From Plotosus lineatus (Eukaryota > Chordata > Actinopteri > Siluriformes > Plotosidae): DNA of 64,000 nt. Below the pieces are notes generated by a model. That model saw only the letters and a program-made list of their open reading frames with translations, was not told the DNA's origin and ran no database searches. A program made the position numbers and the translations under genes. The stretch is taken from assembly GCA_024760905.1 (NCBI GenBank), contig CM045735.1:6162161-6226160 (forward strand), read 5' to 3'. Below are positions 46,746 through 58,905 of this stretch, piece by piece (the stretch's first letter is position 1; the number at the start of each line of letters is the position of its first letter).

Positions 46746-47655
46746 TGAAAATTTTTAAAAACTAAATAAAATGTTTTGACATTTCAGAAAAAAATGAGGG
46801 ATTTGCAAAAGTACGATTTGGTAAATTAGAAAATCATTTTGTTTGTATTTTTATATAAATTCTCCTTTACGCTGATTAATAAAAATAATAGCGATGCTGA
46901 CTTTTGTTTGCGATGTTTCCTGTACACATCATGTCTATTGCACTCAGCCGTCCTGATTTTATGGAATTGGGCCAAGAGACCCAAACAAGGTTGAGTTTTG
47001 TAGGTAAAAAGGCAATTACATCTGTTCTCAAAACATATTTTGTTCGCAGCAGGATCAAAATAAACACAAGTGACTTTTGGAGTACAGAGCAGTCAGGATG
47101 ACCTCATGCTGCTTTGAGTTTGTTGTGAAGCCAGGCAGTCATGAGGCGTGACATCACATATGAAAACAAATGATGTTGCAGGTTAATTTACTCTATTTTT
47201 TTTTTTTATTTGTTATTATCTTGAACTATTTCAGAAATTATTTCCAATGTGCTACAGAAATAGGCACAAAAACATTCTATTCTTTTTATTACTGTAATCC
47301 GAGGCACACGTGTAGGAATCAGAGACTCTGCACCTGTGTATATAATGAATTCACTGTGACTAGCCCCACCTCTAACACATGCTAACTAGCCTATCAGGTG
47401 TGATCTGCATGTAGCGTTTTCTTCGAACTGACCAAACCTGTGATACCCGACCCCAGTAAATCTGTATAAAAGTCTGAAAAATGATAAAATATAGATTGTA
47501 GACCACAGGTCTGTGTGCTGAGCTCCTATTTGTTCCTTGGGCCCGATAAGATAACGTAATATTTGAATGGTGGTGGGAATTTCTTTGATGCAGTATATGC
47601 AGTATAATCATGCATTTTTCTCTTAATATTTAATGTGAACACGAAAACCACTCAT
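46746..47655. other. Intergenic sequence without recognised features
   Basis: Nothing recognised. Confidence 0.5.
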
Positions 47656-47737
47656 GTGTAAAAATCCAACAGACTTACCTACCCACCTATCACAGTGGTG
47701 TAGTGGGAGGGTAGGTAAGTCTGTTGGGTTTTTACAC
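47656..47737. repeat. Near-perfect 29-bp-arm hairpin
   Basis: Arms 47656-47684 and 47709-47737 pair at 28 of 29 positions around a 24-nt loop. The left arm contains CAACAGACTTACCTACCC. Confidence 0.85.
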
Positions 47738-48119
47738 CCGAGCATAATGGCTCATCAGGATGGTGCTTATCTCCGGTACCCTTATCATGGAGCAACTAGG
47801 AGTTCAATTTCACTTGAAGCCCAGTTCAACCCATCACAGAAGGCAAAAAAATAAAGGTCTTTTGTTGTATGCATGGGGGGAAAGTTGCTTTTCTGAGGCG
47901 TTCCCTGGTGCGTTCCAGTAGAAGAGCTCTGAATATTTCTTACCACCATGGCGTTCCGGTGTTTTCTGGCTTACTTGCACCCATGAAGAAACGTAGTGGT
48001 TAGCATGTCCTCCTTGGTAAGAGCATCTCTACATAGAATTTGTGTGTGCTGTGTGACATGCAAGAACATGCAATCAGCCAAACTTTACTGCCAACTGCAG
48101 TGCTACTGCCGGAATTTAG

Positions 48120-48398
48120 CCCTTTAACACCTGAATTATTTTTTGCAGTTAAAAAATGTATCACTACTGTTTCCTAATCAAAAAGGCCTAAGGAAACACT
48201 CTGAACAAATTCATGAACAACACAATCCTGCACACTCAAGGCCGTCTCACAGCTGACTGAGGCAAGTGGGACCAAGCTGTGTTGCATCAGGCGATGCTAC
48301 AACAACTATAGAACACTTTCTGAAAGGCAGCATCACGCGTCTAGTAGTTATTAGCATTTTTGAAAGAGGACCATATGGTCCTGCTGGGCGTTAAAGGG
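48120..48398. mobile_element. piggyBac-like MITE copy 3
   Basis: TTAG|CCCTTTAACACC start and GGGCGTTAAAGGG|TTAA end (48399-48402), with GGACCATATGGTCC. Lacks the (TAA)n block of the other copies. Confidence 0.75.
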
Positions 48399-48402
48399 TT
48401 AA

Positions 48403-49374
48403 ACTGTCAGGAAAAGGGTTCGTCTGTTGATGGAGTATAATTTTGCCCAGTGCACATTATTTATTCCTAAGCACTGACTTCTTGATGGAAACCATGAACA
48501 TTTGGACCTAATAGAATTTTTGTGGTTGAAACCAAACACTCGCAAAGTTTTTCCACAGTAGATTTCTGCTTCTACACTGAAGGCCTTGACTGATGCAGGA
48601 TTGCTGAATGTGCCAGTTCAGTAGAACTTATCCCACATTTCAGGTTATATCTCTCATGTCATCATTACCTGCGTCCACACACTGACCATGTTAGAATCCA
48701 CGTCACTAAACTTCTACCTGAACTCGCTTTTTTCCTTGGCATGTCCATGTGACCTACTTTAGGCAAGAATCCACCCTCCCATCTTTTTTCTTTTCCTCCC
48801 CTCCCCTCTCTTTTTTCGATTGTCCTTCTTTTCTAACTCCATCTTTCTCTTTGAGCCACTCTTATATTTAAAGCGGTAGATCACCCAGGATTGTGAATTC
48901 GATTTAGACGCATGGAGAAAGGCTCTAAAAGGCTGCGAGATGGACGTCAAGGGATTGTGTTGCATTATTAGGGCTTAACTGCGCCCGCTCCACCTTTCCA
49001 ACCTCATATATAACTCCACCCTTTTTTTTTGTTTGTTTTCCAAGCTCTGCTTCTCAGATAAGACCATAAACAGGAACTTAAGGTGTGAGACATAAACGCA
49101 CTGACTACCATCTCAGCGTCTTATCAGGAGCAGAGGAGCCGAAGACGTTATTACTTTAATACAGGTACAGAATTTTTATTTTTCTTAAACGTTTCTTATT
49201 ATTTATGATGTAGTCATGTTTATTTATTGTCCTGAATGCTACACATGTATATTTACATAGGATGTAATGACAGTCAGATGATCTCCTTGGCCATTTTTTC
49301 CCCTGGGATGTACATTTTTTATGGCAAAACACCACTGAATTTTTAAATCTTGTTGGCCATAATTTTTGATTAAT
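48403..49374. other. Intergenic sequence without recognised features
   Basis: Nothing recognised. Confidence 0.5.
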
Positions 49375-49605
49375 TGAGCCTATCTTGGACAACCCTGGGC
49401 AAAGGTGTGGTACACCCTGAACAGCTTGCCAGACCACTGCAGAGCCAACACATGCACAATTATTCACATTCTCATCCACACTTAGTGGCAATTTGGAGGA
49501 GGTCAATATACAAACTCCACACAGATAAATGTCCAAGCCCGGACCTCGAACCCAGGACCTTTTTGCTGTGAGGCGGATGTGCTAACCACTGTACTGCCCT
49601 GTGTC
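49375..49605 (-). repeat. SINE-A copy
   Basis: GGTACACCCTGAACAGCTTG, then CTCGAACCCAGGACC and CTGTGAGGCGGATGTGCTA. Confidence 0.7.
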
Positions 49606-50454
49606 CTTACTGGTGGCGTAATCTTAACTAATAGGGTAACACACTAAATCATAATACACAAATTACAGGGTGTGTACCCTTTAATACCACTTACGACAGG
49701 CTAAGTACCTCTTATTAGCACGTAAGTAGCTGTTAAGTAAGTACAGAGCAATTAAACTTGAGGCCTATAATTTAAGTCATTAACTATTATAATATCAGAC
49801 TAACAATAAAAATAATAATTTTAAATGTTAAAATGTGTTATTCAGCAAATTTATTGTGTAATCATTCATAAAATCTTGCTTTCAAGGACTATTCAGCGAT
49901 ATCCACCTCGACTTCAGTGCATAATTTTTAGTTCTCATGAGTGTTGTGGAACAATACGTGAGTCTTGTTGTTCGGCAATTAAAATTAAAGGAATATGATA
50001 AATAATCAGAATCCTCTCAGGCCTCATTGTACCACCGTGTCGGTGGTGTCCTTAAAAAGCAAATACACACACGCACATTTTTGAGGTTCAGCATGAGAGC
50101 AGACACCATCAGCCGTAGTCTGGCTTTCTGTCGAAGTTTGCTCTGCGATTATAAGCCTTAAGAACCTGAACTTACTGAGAGATTATTGTAGAAGAAAATA
50201 GACAGCTGCCTTTAATACTCGACTCAGGTTTACAAAATAGAAGAAACATCTGAATAAGGACAAAACAGACAGCTTTAAGATGGCTTTCCGTTAGGATTAC
50301 ACATAGACAGAGTGTGGGTAATTTGATAGAACGTACATAATCAGCTCTCAGGAGGAATTTGGGTCTGCCAGGTATTTGCTAAATCTGTCTCATTCTGGAA
50401 ATAAATGCTGCAGCAAGCATTAACAGTCACCAGGGCTGAATTTTGTATAGCATA
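49606..50454. other. Intergenic sequence without recognised features
   Basis: No repeat family or coding similarity seen. Confidence 0.5.
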
Positions 50455-51895
50455 GTATGGTATAGTATAGTACACTGGAATGTAATATAATATAATATAA
50501 TATAATATAATATAATATAATACAATAAAATATTATATAATATAACACAATATAATATCATATACAGTAATATAATATAATATAATATAATATCACAAAG
50601 TATCCTATAGTATATTTAGTATAATTGTGTATAGTTAAGTATAGTAAAGTGTAGTGTAGTGTGGTCTCATATACTGTGATGTAGTTTAGTATGGTATAGT
50701 ATGGTATAGTATACTGTGGTGTATGTAATATAATATAGTGTGGTGTACTGAAGTGTAGTATAATACAATATAGTATAGTGTGGTGTAGTATGGTATAGTA
50801 TATGTGGTGTAATATAATATACTGTGATATACTCCAGTTCACCTCAGTACAATAATATAATACTGTACAATATACTGTGGTGTAGTTTTGCAGAGTATGT
50901 TATAGTATACTGTGGTGTAATATCATATGGTGTGATGTACTGAAGTGTAGTATAATATAATATAATACAGTGGGGTGTAGTGTGGAATAGAATGGTATAG
51001 TACTGTATACTGTGGTATGATATAGTGTGATATACTGACATGTACTGTAGTATAATATAATATAATATAATATAGTGGGGTATAGTATGGTATAGTATAC
51101 TGTGGTTTAGTATAATATGGTATGATGTACTGAAGTGTAGTATAATACAATATAGTACGGTGTGGTTATAGTATAGTGTGGTGTAGTACGGTATAGTATA
51201 TCTGTGGTGTAGTTTTGCAGAGTATGTTATAGTATACTATGGTGTAATATCATATGGTGTGATGTATTGAAGTGTAGTATAATATAATATAATACAGTGG
51301 GGTGTAGTGTGGAATAGAATGGTATAGTACTGTATACTGTGGTATGATATAGTGTGATATACTGACATGTACTGTAGTATAATATAATATAATATAATAT
51401 AATATAGTGGGGTATAGTATGGTATAGTATACTGTGGTTTAGTATAATATGGTATGATGTACTGAAGTGTAGTATAATACAATATAGTACGGTGTGGTAT
51501 AGTATAGTGTGGTGTAGTATGGTATAGTATATCTGTGGTGTAGTTTTGCAGAGTATGTTATAGTATACTATGGTGTAATATCATATGGTGTGATGTATTG
51601 AAGTGTAGTATAATATAATATAATACAGTGGGGTGTAGTGTGGAATAGAATGGTATATTACTGTATACTGTGGTATGATATAGTGTGATATACTGACATG
51701 TACTGTAGTATAATATAATATAATATAGTGGGGTATAGTATGGTATAGTATACTGTGGTTTAGTATAATATGGTATGATGTACTGAAGTGTAGTATAATA
51801 CAATATAGTACGGTGTGGTATAGTAGTATAGTGTGGTGTAGTGTAGTATGGTGAAGTATACTGTGATATGGTCTGGTACGCTACAGTACTGTAGA
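50455..51895. repeat. AT-rich satellite with about 330-bp higher-order unit
   Basis: Built from TATAA, TATAG and TGGTATAG pentamer-like variants. The landmark TGTAGTTTTGCAGAG recurs at 50881, 51208 and 51539 (periods 327 and 331 bp) with nearly identical sequence between. Confidence 0.9.
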
Positions 51896-52139
51896 GTAGA
51901 ACAGAGAAAGGTATACTATTCTCTCTTCTAACACGATGACAAAGCCTTTTTAGCCTTTTTTTTTATTCTTCTCCTTCATTGTTATAGGCCTCATCCTCTT
52001 TGTAATCCTCCTACTGGCTGGCCTCTTCGCCTTCGTCCCTCTCTCTCTCGCCCTCCCTCCATCCATGCTCTCCTCTCCTCTTCACGCATCAGTCGAATCC
52101 ATTTTGCAAATGATTTGTGCACGGCTACGGGGACGGGAA

Positions 52140-52440
52140 TGAACCGGTGGTGCTATTTTTAGCTCAAGCCAAAGGAGGGTGGAGGAAGCGAGCGAGCGAG
52201 GGAGTGAGTGAGCAAGTGAGAGAGCTAGTGAGTGCAGGAGAGTGCATACGTAGGAAAGAAAGAGAAGGGAGAACGAGTGTAAGGGGGTGGTAGTGTTGTT
52301 TTTCCTTGTGGAGCAGTAGTTGAGTGCTGGGCTGTGGCAGGGAGCAAGGGCAGCCGTGAAGAGCAAGGAGACAAGCGGAGGCAGAGGAGACGATTAGAAA
52401 CCTCGAGGTACCAGAGACATAGAGGAGGTGGGAGCATCTC
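52140..52440 (+). promoter_or_regulatory. depp1: Candidate depp1 promoter and non-coding first exon
   Basis: GC-richer block between the satellite and the depp1 coding exon. CTATTTTTAG at 52153-52162 is a perfect MEF2-type motif and could also act as the TATA element. Purine-rich GAGC/GAGT sequence follows and would be 5' UTR. The first-exon donor cannot be fixed from sequence; GTGAGA at about 52215 and GTGAGG at about 52599 are candidates. Confidence 0.4.
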
Positions 52441-52651
52441 GATCTTCTTGATATTCCTCAGTATGTATCTCACCTGTACTGCCTTCATAGTTATTGCTAG
52501 TATTTTTAGCAAATTTAGTTCTCAGCTTGAGAATTTAATAAATTCGCATAGGAAGGTCCAGATTGAATGGACTAAGCTTCCAGGTGTGCCAGATGTGTAC
52601 GTGAGGAGGCTGCAGGGAGGGCGAAGGGGATGCTTTGTGTTCTTTTAGTGG

Positions 52652-52653
<2 letters not shown>

Positions 52654-52730
<77 letters not shown>
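52654..52730. repeat. (TG)n microsatellite upstream of depp1
   Basis: About 38 TG units in the presumed first intron of depp1. Confidence 0.95.
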
Positions 52731-52733
<3 letters not shown>

Positions 52734-53121
52734 TTTAGATATTTGCTTCTCAGGAGCTGTTGGAGGAATTGCCAGGATTAGGTGGTAAACATTAGGAGAG
52801 AAAGCAGTAGGGGAGGGAGGGAAGGAGGGGGTGTCAGTTTATTTACTTTGTTCTTTCACCCAGATGGTGGGGTTGTGCCCAGCATTGGCAAGAAAGAACT
52901 AGCCGTCTTTGTGTATATACATTTCAGATGAAATATTAGGCGTATATATTGAGAGTATGCATCTGTGTGCGCTTATAAATGCGTAGATGTGTGGATGTGG
53001 ATGTCTGCGCTCTCCAGTCGAAATGAAATCTGAGATGTAACTGGAAGAGGAGTTTCCATGGAGACTAGGCTTGCACATTTTCCTGTAATCGATGTATCGT
53101 GTTATGTGAATTGATTATTTG

Positions 53122-53128
53122 TGTTTAC
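53122..53128 (-). promoter_or_regulatory. FOXO/forkhead-type site upstream of depp1 coding exon
   Basis: TGTTTAC, the reverse complement of GTAAACA, lies about 200 bp upstream of the coding ATG in the presumed intron. DEPP1 is a known FOXO target in mammals, so the site is plausible, but a 7-mer occurs often by chance. Confidence 0.25.
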
Positions 53129-53324
53129 AGTAAGGAGAAGGCAACACGCAGAAAAATGGAATGAATTGTCCAATAATAAGCTTTTATTATAATATTAATG
53201 CCATACATCGTTGATGGAGAACACATTATATAAATATGGTGAGATAAATCGGTGCACTTTATGAAGACGTACTCAAAAGTAGGAATGAGGAGACTATAAT
53301 AAAGCCATGTTTGTTTGTGCAGAG

Positions 53325-54068
53325 ATGCGGCCCAGGTCTAGACTACTGGCCAAGCGAGGACTCCCCACCATCCGTGAGGGTTCGGAGGAGCTCGTACATG
53401 ACCTGAACCAGACCAACAGTGAACACAGCAGTGCACAGGACTACTTCCACTCCATCTGCCAGCTGGCCAGACCTACTTTTCCTTTGCATGAGCCAGACCG
53501 TGACATCCTGTCCATCGGCAGACTGGACTCACCGAAGCCATGTTTGCGTCCACACCGTTTGCGCCAGCTCGTGCAGCCGCTAACCAACTCTTTTGATACC
53601 TTCACAACCCAATCAGCGAAGCTGGAGACGCCAGGGCCTTCTTCCTCAGAGCCACAGCAAGCACAAGGTTTAGAGCAGGACTGTCCAACCTCCACTGACC
53701 CTCTGGAGTACCTCTACGGCTATAGAGAAATAGAAGATCCCTCTCCCTCCACCAGGAGGGGCAAAATTCCTCTTCGTAGGGCACGCAGCGTGCCCTGCCC
53801 TGGTCTTGATGCCCAGACCAAAAGCACTTGTCCTGATCTGCGTCTACCAGAATCTGTCCTCTCTCCGGTTGTGCCCCAGCGTTCGCCACTCAGTAGAAAG
53901 AAGCTAGACGGCACCAAGGTCGATAGCGCCCATTGTGCTTGGAGGGCAAAAAGTAGTCGTAGTTTGGACAAACAAACTATCGTGTCACACTGGATCGCAG
54001 AGTGCCGGAGTGCATGGAGGGAAGCCCGAATCCGTGCTTGCATGCTACCCGCCATTGCCGAAAAGTAA
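53325..54068 (+). CDS. depp1: depp1, DEPP autophagy regulator 1 (247 aa, single coding exon)
   Basis: Small disordered protein that in mammals is a FOXO and progesterone target, induced by fasting, and modulates autophagy and oxidative-stress responses. The N-terminus MRPRSRLLAKRGLPTIREGS resembles the MRSRLL...LPTIRE start of mammalian DEPP1. It is followed by a QDYFHSICQLARPT segment (family DDYVRSISRLAQPT), DPLEYLYG (family DPLDWLFG) and a C-terminus ending ACMLPAIAEK (family HLPVIHEL). Human is about 212 aa, so this copy is longer in the middle. The ATG lies 2 nt behind an acceptor (TTTGTGCAG), fitting a non-coding first exon upstream. An upstream in-frame ATG at 53307 is on the intron side. 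Stop TAA at 54066. Confidence 0.85.
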   Translation: MRPRSRLLAKRGLPTIREGSEELVHDLNQTNSEHSSAQDYFHSICQLARPTFPLHEPDRDILSIGRLDSPKPCLRPHRLRQLVQPLTNSFDTFTTQSAKLETPGPSSSEPQQAQGLEQDCPTSTDPLEYLYGYREIEDPSPSTRRGKIPLRRARSVPCPGLDAQTKSTCPDLRLPESVLSPVVPQRSPLSRKKLDGTKVDSAHCAWRAKSSRSLDKQTIVSHWIAECRSAWREARIRACMLPAIAEK

Positions 54069-54808
54069 TGCTCCTCCATTTCACTCAAGCTATATATCTC
54101 CTCTCACGGTCTAAAATAATTTCCCTGGTATCAGAACTAGAGGAATGATGTGACTTCACGGTTTCGGGTTGATTTACATAACCATTTTTAGGTGTAAACT
54201 AATCTAAAGTGACCCGATAGATGGTGACGTGTTAATGCCAATCCACAGTGTAGAGTTATGCTAAATGTCAGTGATAAAAGCTGGTCAGTGTCAGTCCAGT
54301 CTTGTCCAGTTGTAATCAATAACTATATCGGTTGTTGGAAGACATTAACATTGTTTGGTGATTTAAGAATAAAAAAAGACCTTAAAACTGCAGTACTAAA
54401 ATAGAATGTTCTGTACTTATATTTTAAATGGTAGATTATCCAATGAATGTTAACATGTCAACCAGTGGCCCCCTTTATTGACCATTTCAGAATGTGTTGG
54501 AAATTTTATTATTTAGAGTATGATGTGAAGAGTGCGCCCCAAAACCTTTTTGAGAATTCAAAGTGTTTCCAAAGTCATGGCCGTTTCGATTTTGGACTTT
54601 CTGCCACCTTTTAGACGTCTTGGATGACGGCATTGATTTCAACGAGTTTTTGATAAACTATAAACCTAGACAGTATAGAAATCTGAAACTTGATACCCCC
54701 GTTAATTTTGGCCCTAGAGTTCAGAATCTGAGATGGGCAGTATGGAGATTATACGACTGTCATTTGGGTTGACATGAAACACCCCAAAGATATTCCACAT
54801 AGATTTAA
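54069..54808 (+). other. depp1: Region downstream of depp1 stop, presumed 3' UTR
   Basis: Repeat-free. AATAAA at about 54369 is the first polyadenylation signal; others are near 55975 and 56046 beyond the MITE. Confidence 0.4.
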
Positions 54809-55168
54809 TCCTTTAACGCCCAAATTTTTTTTTTTTTTTGTGGTTAAAAAAATTATCACTCATTTTTCCTTATGAAAAAGGCCTAAGGAAACACCCTGAA
54901 CACATTTCTTTCAACAAAATTATAATAACACTAATAATAATAATAACATAATAATAACAAAAATAACACGCTCACAAATTCATCAACAATACAATCCTGC
55001 GCACTCAAGGTCGTCTCACAGCTGACTGAGACATGTGGGACCAAGCTGTGTTGCAATAGGCGATACCACAACAAGTATAGAACATGTTCTGAACAGCAGC
55101 AGCACGTGTCTAGTAGTTATTAGCATTTTTTTAAAGAGGACCATATGGTCCTGTTTGGTGTTTAAGGG
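54809..55168. mobile_element. piggyBac-like MITE copy 4
   Basis: TTAA (54805-54808) | TCCTTTAACGCCC start; GTTTAAGGG|TTAA (55169-55172) end; GGACCATATGGTCC inside. Confidence 0.75.
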
Positions 55169-55172
55169 TTAA

Positions 55173-56245
55173 GGTAATGAATTTATTTTGAAATATGGCT
55201 ACAGGGAACTCATATAAAGTGCTGTTTTTTGTACCCGCCTCCTAATGGTGTTTGTACGTCAGGGAGGTGGGGGTGAGCACACGACATACATATCAGACAA
55301 TCTCTGGATTGTATATATTAATGAATTCCCAAATATATGCATTTTTCCTAATCTGCATGCCAAAAAGAGTAATAACACAAATGAAAGAGATTGAAATTGA
55401 ATTGAAAAGATTGTGGCACCACACCAACTACATTCTGCTCCCATCTGTTGCCAACACAGAGTTTCGTGAATAACTGCAATTGGTTCATGTCAGTGTTTGT
55501 CTGGGTTTTTTTTTTTTTTTTTAGTAAGTGCATTTTGTCGACATGATCACAACACTCATCATCTCTATGTTCTTGAAATTTTATTTCATAATCTCTTTCT
55601 GCCCAAAATTAATACAGTATATCAACTCTATGTTTTAGTTTTCCCTGAGATTAATGGGAAAAATACCAGGAAATATTCTGAACTTTGAAATTTGCTACTC
55701 CACCCCCACCCCCACCCCCACCCTTCCCCTATCAAATCAGAAGCAGTTATCTCATGAAAAGCCAGGCAAGCGCGAAACTGTTATCCTTATACGACTGTTC
55801 TTATTCACCTTTGAAAAAACAACCTGTTGCCAGCACCAATTTGGCATTTCAGTGTAATTTAACTGTTAAATTATTTCCCATCGTAGAAATTGTTGCATGG
55901 ATTTTGTTATTGATTTTCTAATTATACATTCGAAATGCTGTACGTTCTAATTATTGTAAATGCCACTCCTTTCAATAAAAATAAAAAAGCAGAACGTAGA
56001 ATATGTATTTGTACGTCTTTGAAATTGTATTTTGTTTCTTCACCTTTTAAATAAAAAAGTCTCCATGTTTTATGGCTTCGTTTTTGGTCTCTCACTTTTG
56101 GTCACCCACTTACACCCCCACCTACCCACATACCACTAGTTATTTCTTTTGTTTTATATTACATATAGTTATACTGGAAAAAAAAAAAAAAAAGCAAAAA
56201 AGAAAGCAAAAACCTCAATCACTCAATTGCTGAACTGTCTTGTCC
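55173..56245. other. Sequence between MITE and SINE, no recognised gene
   Basis: Two AATAAA signals (about 55975 and 56046) suggest a distal 3' end for depp1, but this is uncertain. Confidence 0.35.
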
Positions 56246-56543
56246 TACTAGGGTCGCAAAGGCTGGAACCTATCTCAGCCGAATCGGGGCAAAGGTGGTT
56301 ACACCCTGAACGGCTCTCAAGTCCAACCATTCACAGTCACAGCTAGGGGTTAATCTGAAACAGGAGAGCCTGTTATGCACAGATCTGGACTGTAAGAGGA
56401 AACTGGACTACTGGGAGGAATTCCATGTAATCACTGGGAGAACATTCAAATTTCACACCGGGACATTTGTCAAGACTGGGACCCAAAGCCCAAAATGTCC
56501 TCACTGCGAGGTGGATGTACTAATCACTGCGCCACTGTGCTGC
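56246..56543 (-). repeat. SINE-A copy, old
   Basis: TACTAGGGTCGCAAAGG, GGTTACACCCTGAACGG, TAATCACTGCGCCACTGTGC. Confidence 0.65.
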
Positions 56544-56589
56544 CTTGAAAAGTAATGATTACATTTATAATATTTTTATACAGTGGATG

Positions 56590-56705
56590 CTTAAGGGCCG
56601 TTCTCAAAGGCCTATCAGTGGCAGTTTGGTGTTGCTGGGGTTTGAGCCTCTGGCCTTTCAGTAATCCAGAGATGGTGATCTACTGAGCCACCACTACCCT
56701 GTCAA
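56590..56705 (-). repeat. SINE-C copy
   Basis: TTAAGGGCCGTTCTCAAAGG, CAGTGGCAGTTTGGTGTTGC, CTACTGAGCCACCACTACC. Confidence 0.6.
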
Positions 56706-56887
56706 ACGCTATGATATTGTTTATCAATGATAAACAGACTGAATCAAAACTTATGCATCAGTTAAAAAAAAACACACCAAGGTCAGATTATTGTCTATAT
56801 GGAGTTCATCTGGGTTCTTTGGTTTTTTCCCATCAATCAAAAAACATAATGATAATTTAACGTACGCATCTCATCCACTCTGTAAAG

Positions 56888-57239
56888 CAGGGGTCTCCAA
56901 TCGTATCCACAAAGGGCCGGTGTGGGTGCAGGTTTTCACTTCAACCAAACAGAAGCCACACCTTCCACCTGTTTCCACCAATCACTGATCATCAAAAGAA
57001 ACGTAAACAAAAACTTGATTGGACATTACGGTTTCAATTCTGAAGTGGGGCCATCTTGGTGAGATCACCTTGCTTTACAACTTAAATGACAATGGATTTA
57101 AGACATGGATGTGGAATCTACGTGGGTTTTTTTTTCGGATGACCGGTGATTGAAACAGGTGGAAGGTGTGGCTACTGTTTGGTTGAAGTGAAAACCTGCA
57201 CCCACACCGTCTCTTTGTGGATAAGATTGGAGACCCCTG
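56888..57239. mobile_element. hAT-type MITE, long inverted repeats, perfect 8-bp TSD
   Basis: CAGGGGTCTCCAATC at both ends, inverted repeats about 87 bp with few mismatches (GTGTGGGTGCAGGTTTTCAC in both). CTGTAAAG at 56880-56887 and 57240-57247. Confidence 0.92.
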
Positions 57240-57247
57240 CTGTAAAG

Positions 57248-57318
57248 CTTGGTCATGGGGAGCACTGATTGAAGATGAGGTACACCCTGAACACCTTACC
57301 AGACCATTGTAGGGCCGG
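57248..57318 (-). repeat. SINE-A, left part of a split copy
   Basis: GGTACACCCTGAACACCTTA and ACCATTGTAGGGCCGGC; continues at 58741 after the LINE. Confidence 0.65.
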
Positions 57319-58711
57319 CAGACATAACTGGTCCCACTCTACGCCGTCATCTACCTTCTGCAGCGGGCACGCACCCACCTGGAGATCGCCGGCAGCGCTG
57401 TGAGGGTCATGTTCTTTGACTTCTCCAGCGCCTTCAACACCATCAGGCCAGCGCGCCTGCGGGGGAAGCTGGAGGACGTGGGAGTGGACGGGCATCTTGC
57501 TGCCTGGATTATCGACTACCTTACTAACCGTCCACAGTACGTGCGGCTGCGCGGCTGTAAGTCAAAGGTGGTAGTCTGTAGCGCGGGGGCACCGCAGGGC
57601 ACCGTCCTCTCACCCTTCCTTTTTAACATCTATACCTCGGACTTCATATATAACACAAACAGCTGCCACCTCCAGAAGTTCTCGGACGACGCCGCCATCG
57701 TGGGCCGTGTGTCAGAGGGGAATGAGCTGGAGTACCGGTCGGTCATCGTTGACTTCGTGGACTGGTGTGAGCGCAACCACCTGTGCTTGAACACTAGGAA
57801 GACGAAGGAGATGGTGGTCGACTTCAGGAGAAGCACTCAAACACACACACACACACACTTACTAGTGAACATCCAGGGACAGGACATTGAGACAGTGGAC
57901 AGTTTCAAGTACCTGGGTGTTCACCTTAACAATAAACTGGACTGGTCCCACAACACCAACGCCCTGTACAAGAAGGGCCAGAGTCGCCTCCACCTTCTGA
58001 GGAGACTCAGGTCCTTCGGCATATGCAGACCTCTGCTCAGGACTTTTTATGACTCTGTGGTAGCCTCTGCAATCCTCTACGCTGCCATCTGCTGGGCCCC
58101 GGGCAGCACAGAGCGGGACAGGAAGAGACTGAACAAGCTGGTCAGGAGGGCCAGCTCTGTCCTCGGCTGCCCACTGGACTCTGTGGAGGAGGTGAGTGAG
58201 AGGAGGATGGTAGCAAAGCTCACATCCATCATGGACAACAGCTCTCACCCACTGCACCAGACTGTAGAGAAGCTGAGCAGCTCCTTCAGTGGACGACTGA
58301 GGCATCCTCAGTGCAGGAAGGAGCGCTACCGCAGGTCGTTCATTCCCACCGCTGTCAGACTGTACAACGCCACTTTGTAACTGTCTGTGAAAATACCGGT
58401 TATGTGCAATAAAAACCCCGTGCACTTTAATCAACCACATCTACCCCACTGACTGTGAACCATATCAACCCATCTACTCTGCACTCAGATACATTACACT
58501 TTAATATAGGCCAGTCTATAAAGTTGCTCCATTCTTTTCTTTTCTTTTATTGTTTATTAATTTATACTATTTATGTATCTATTTATTTATTTACTTATAT
58601 AATATATGTATGTGTGTATGTTTGTACTTGTATCTATTTTTGCACCCCCTACTGATAGTACCTCAAGAGCCTGTAACAGTGAATTTCTCCATTGTGAGAT
58701 TAATAAAGCTG

Positions 58712-58740
<29 letters not shown>
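57319..58740 (+). mobile_element. Rex1/L2-like LINE, 5'-truncated, open reverse transcriptase C-terminal part
   Basis: Frame open from the 5' edge to the stop at 58378: FDFSSAFNTIRPARLRGKL, GAPQGTVLSPFLFNIYTSDF, active-site FSDDAAIV, KYLGVHLNNKLDWSHNT, YRRSFIPTAVRLYN. An in-frame CA run (57840-57859) codes for a short TH repeat. The 3' UTR ends in (TCTTA)n at about 58715-58740. Rex1/Babar or another L2/CR1-type clade by recollection. Confidence 0.85.
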
Positions 58741-58742
<2 letters not shown>

Positions 58743-58905
58743 CACACCCTGGGACATTTTGGAACAACCAATAAATCTAATGTGCATGGTTTTTGAAATG
58801 TGGGAGGAAACCCACGCAAAGATGGGAAGAACATACAAACTTTACACATCCAAAGCCCAGGACCTTCTAGCTGTGAGGTGGACATGCTAATCCCTACTCC
58901 AGAGA
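58741..58905 (-). repeat. SINE-A, right part of a split copy
   Basis: GACATTTTGGAACAACC, TGTGGGAGGAAACCCACGC, CCCAGGACCTTCTAGCTGTG. Confidence 0.7.

Noticed and set aside
50455..51895. CRISPR-like regular repeats
   Set aside because: Units are contiguous AT-rich satellite sequence without distinct spacers, in a vertebrate genome.
52334..52648. 104-codon open frame with a hydrophobic segment upstream of depp1
   Set aside because: Starts at GTG, ends just before a microsatellite, has no recognised similarity and overlaps the presumed depp1 first exon; not supportable as a gene.
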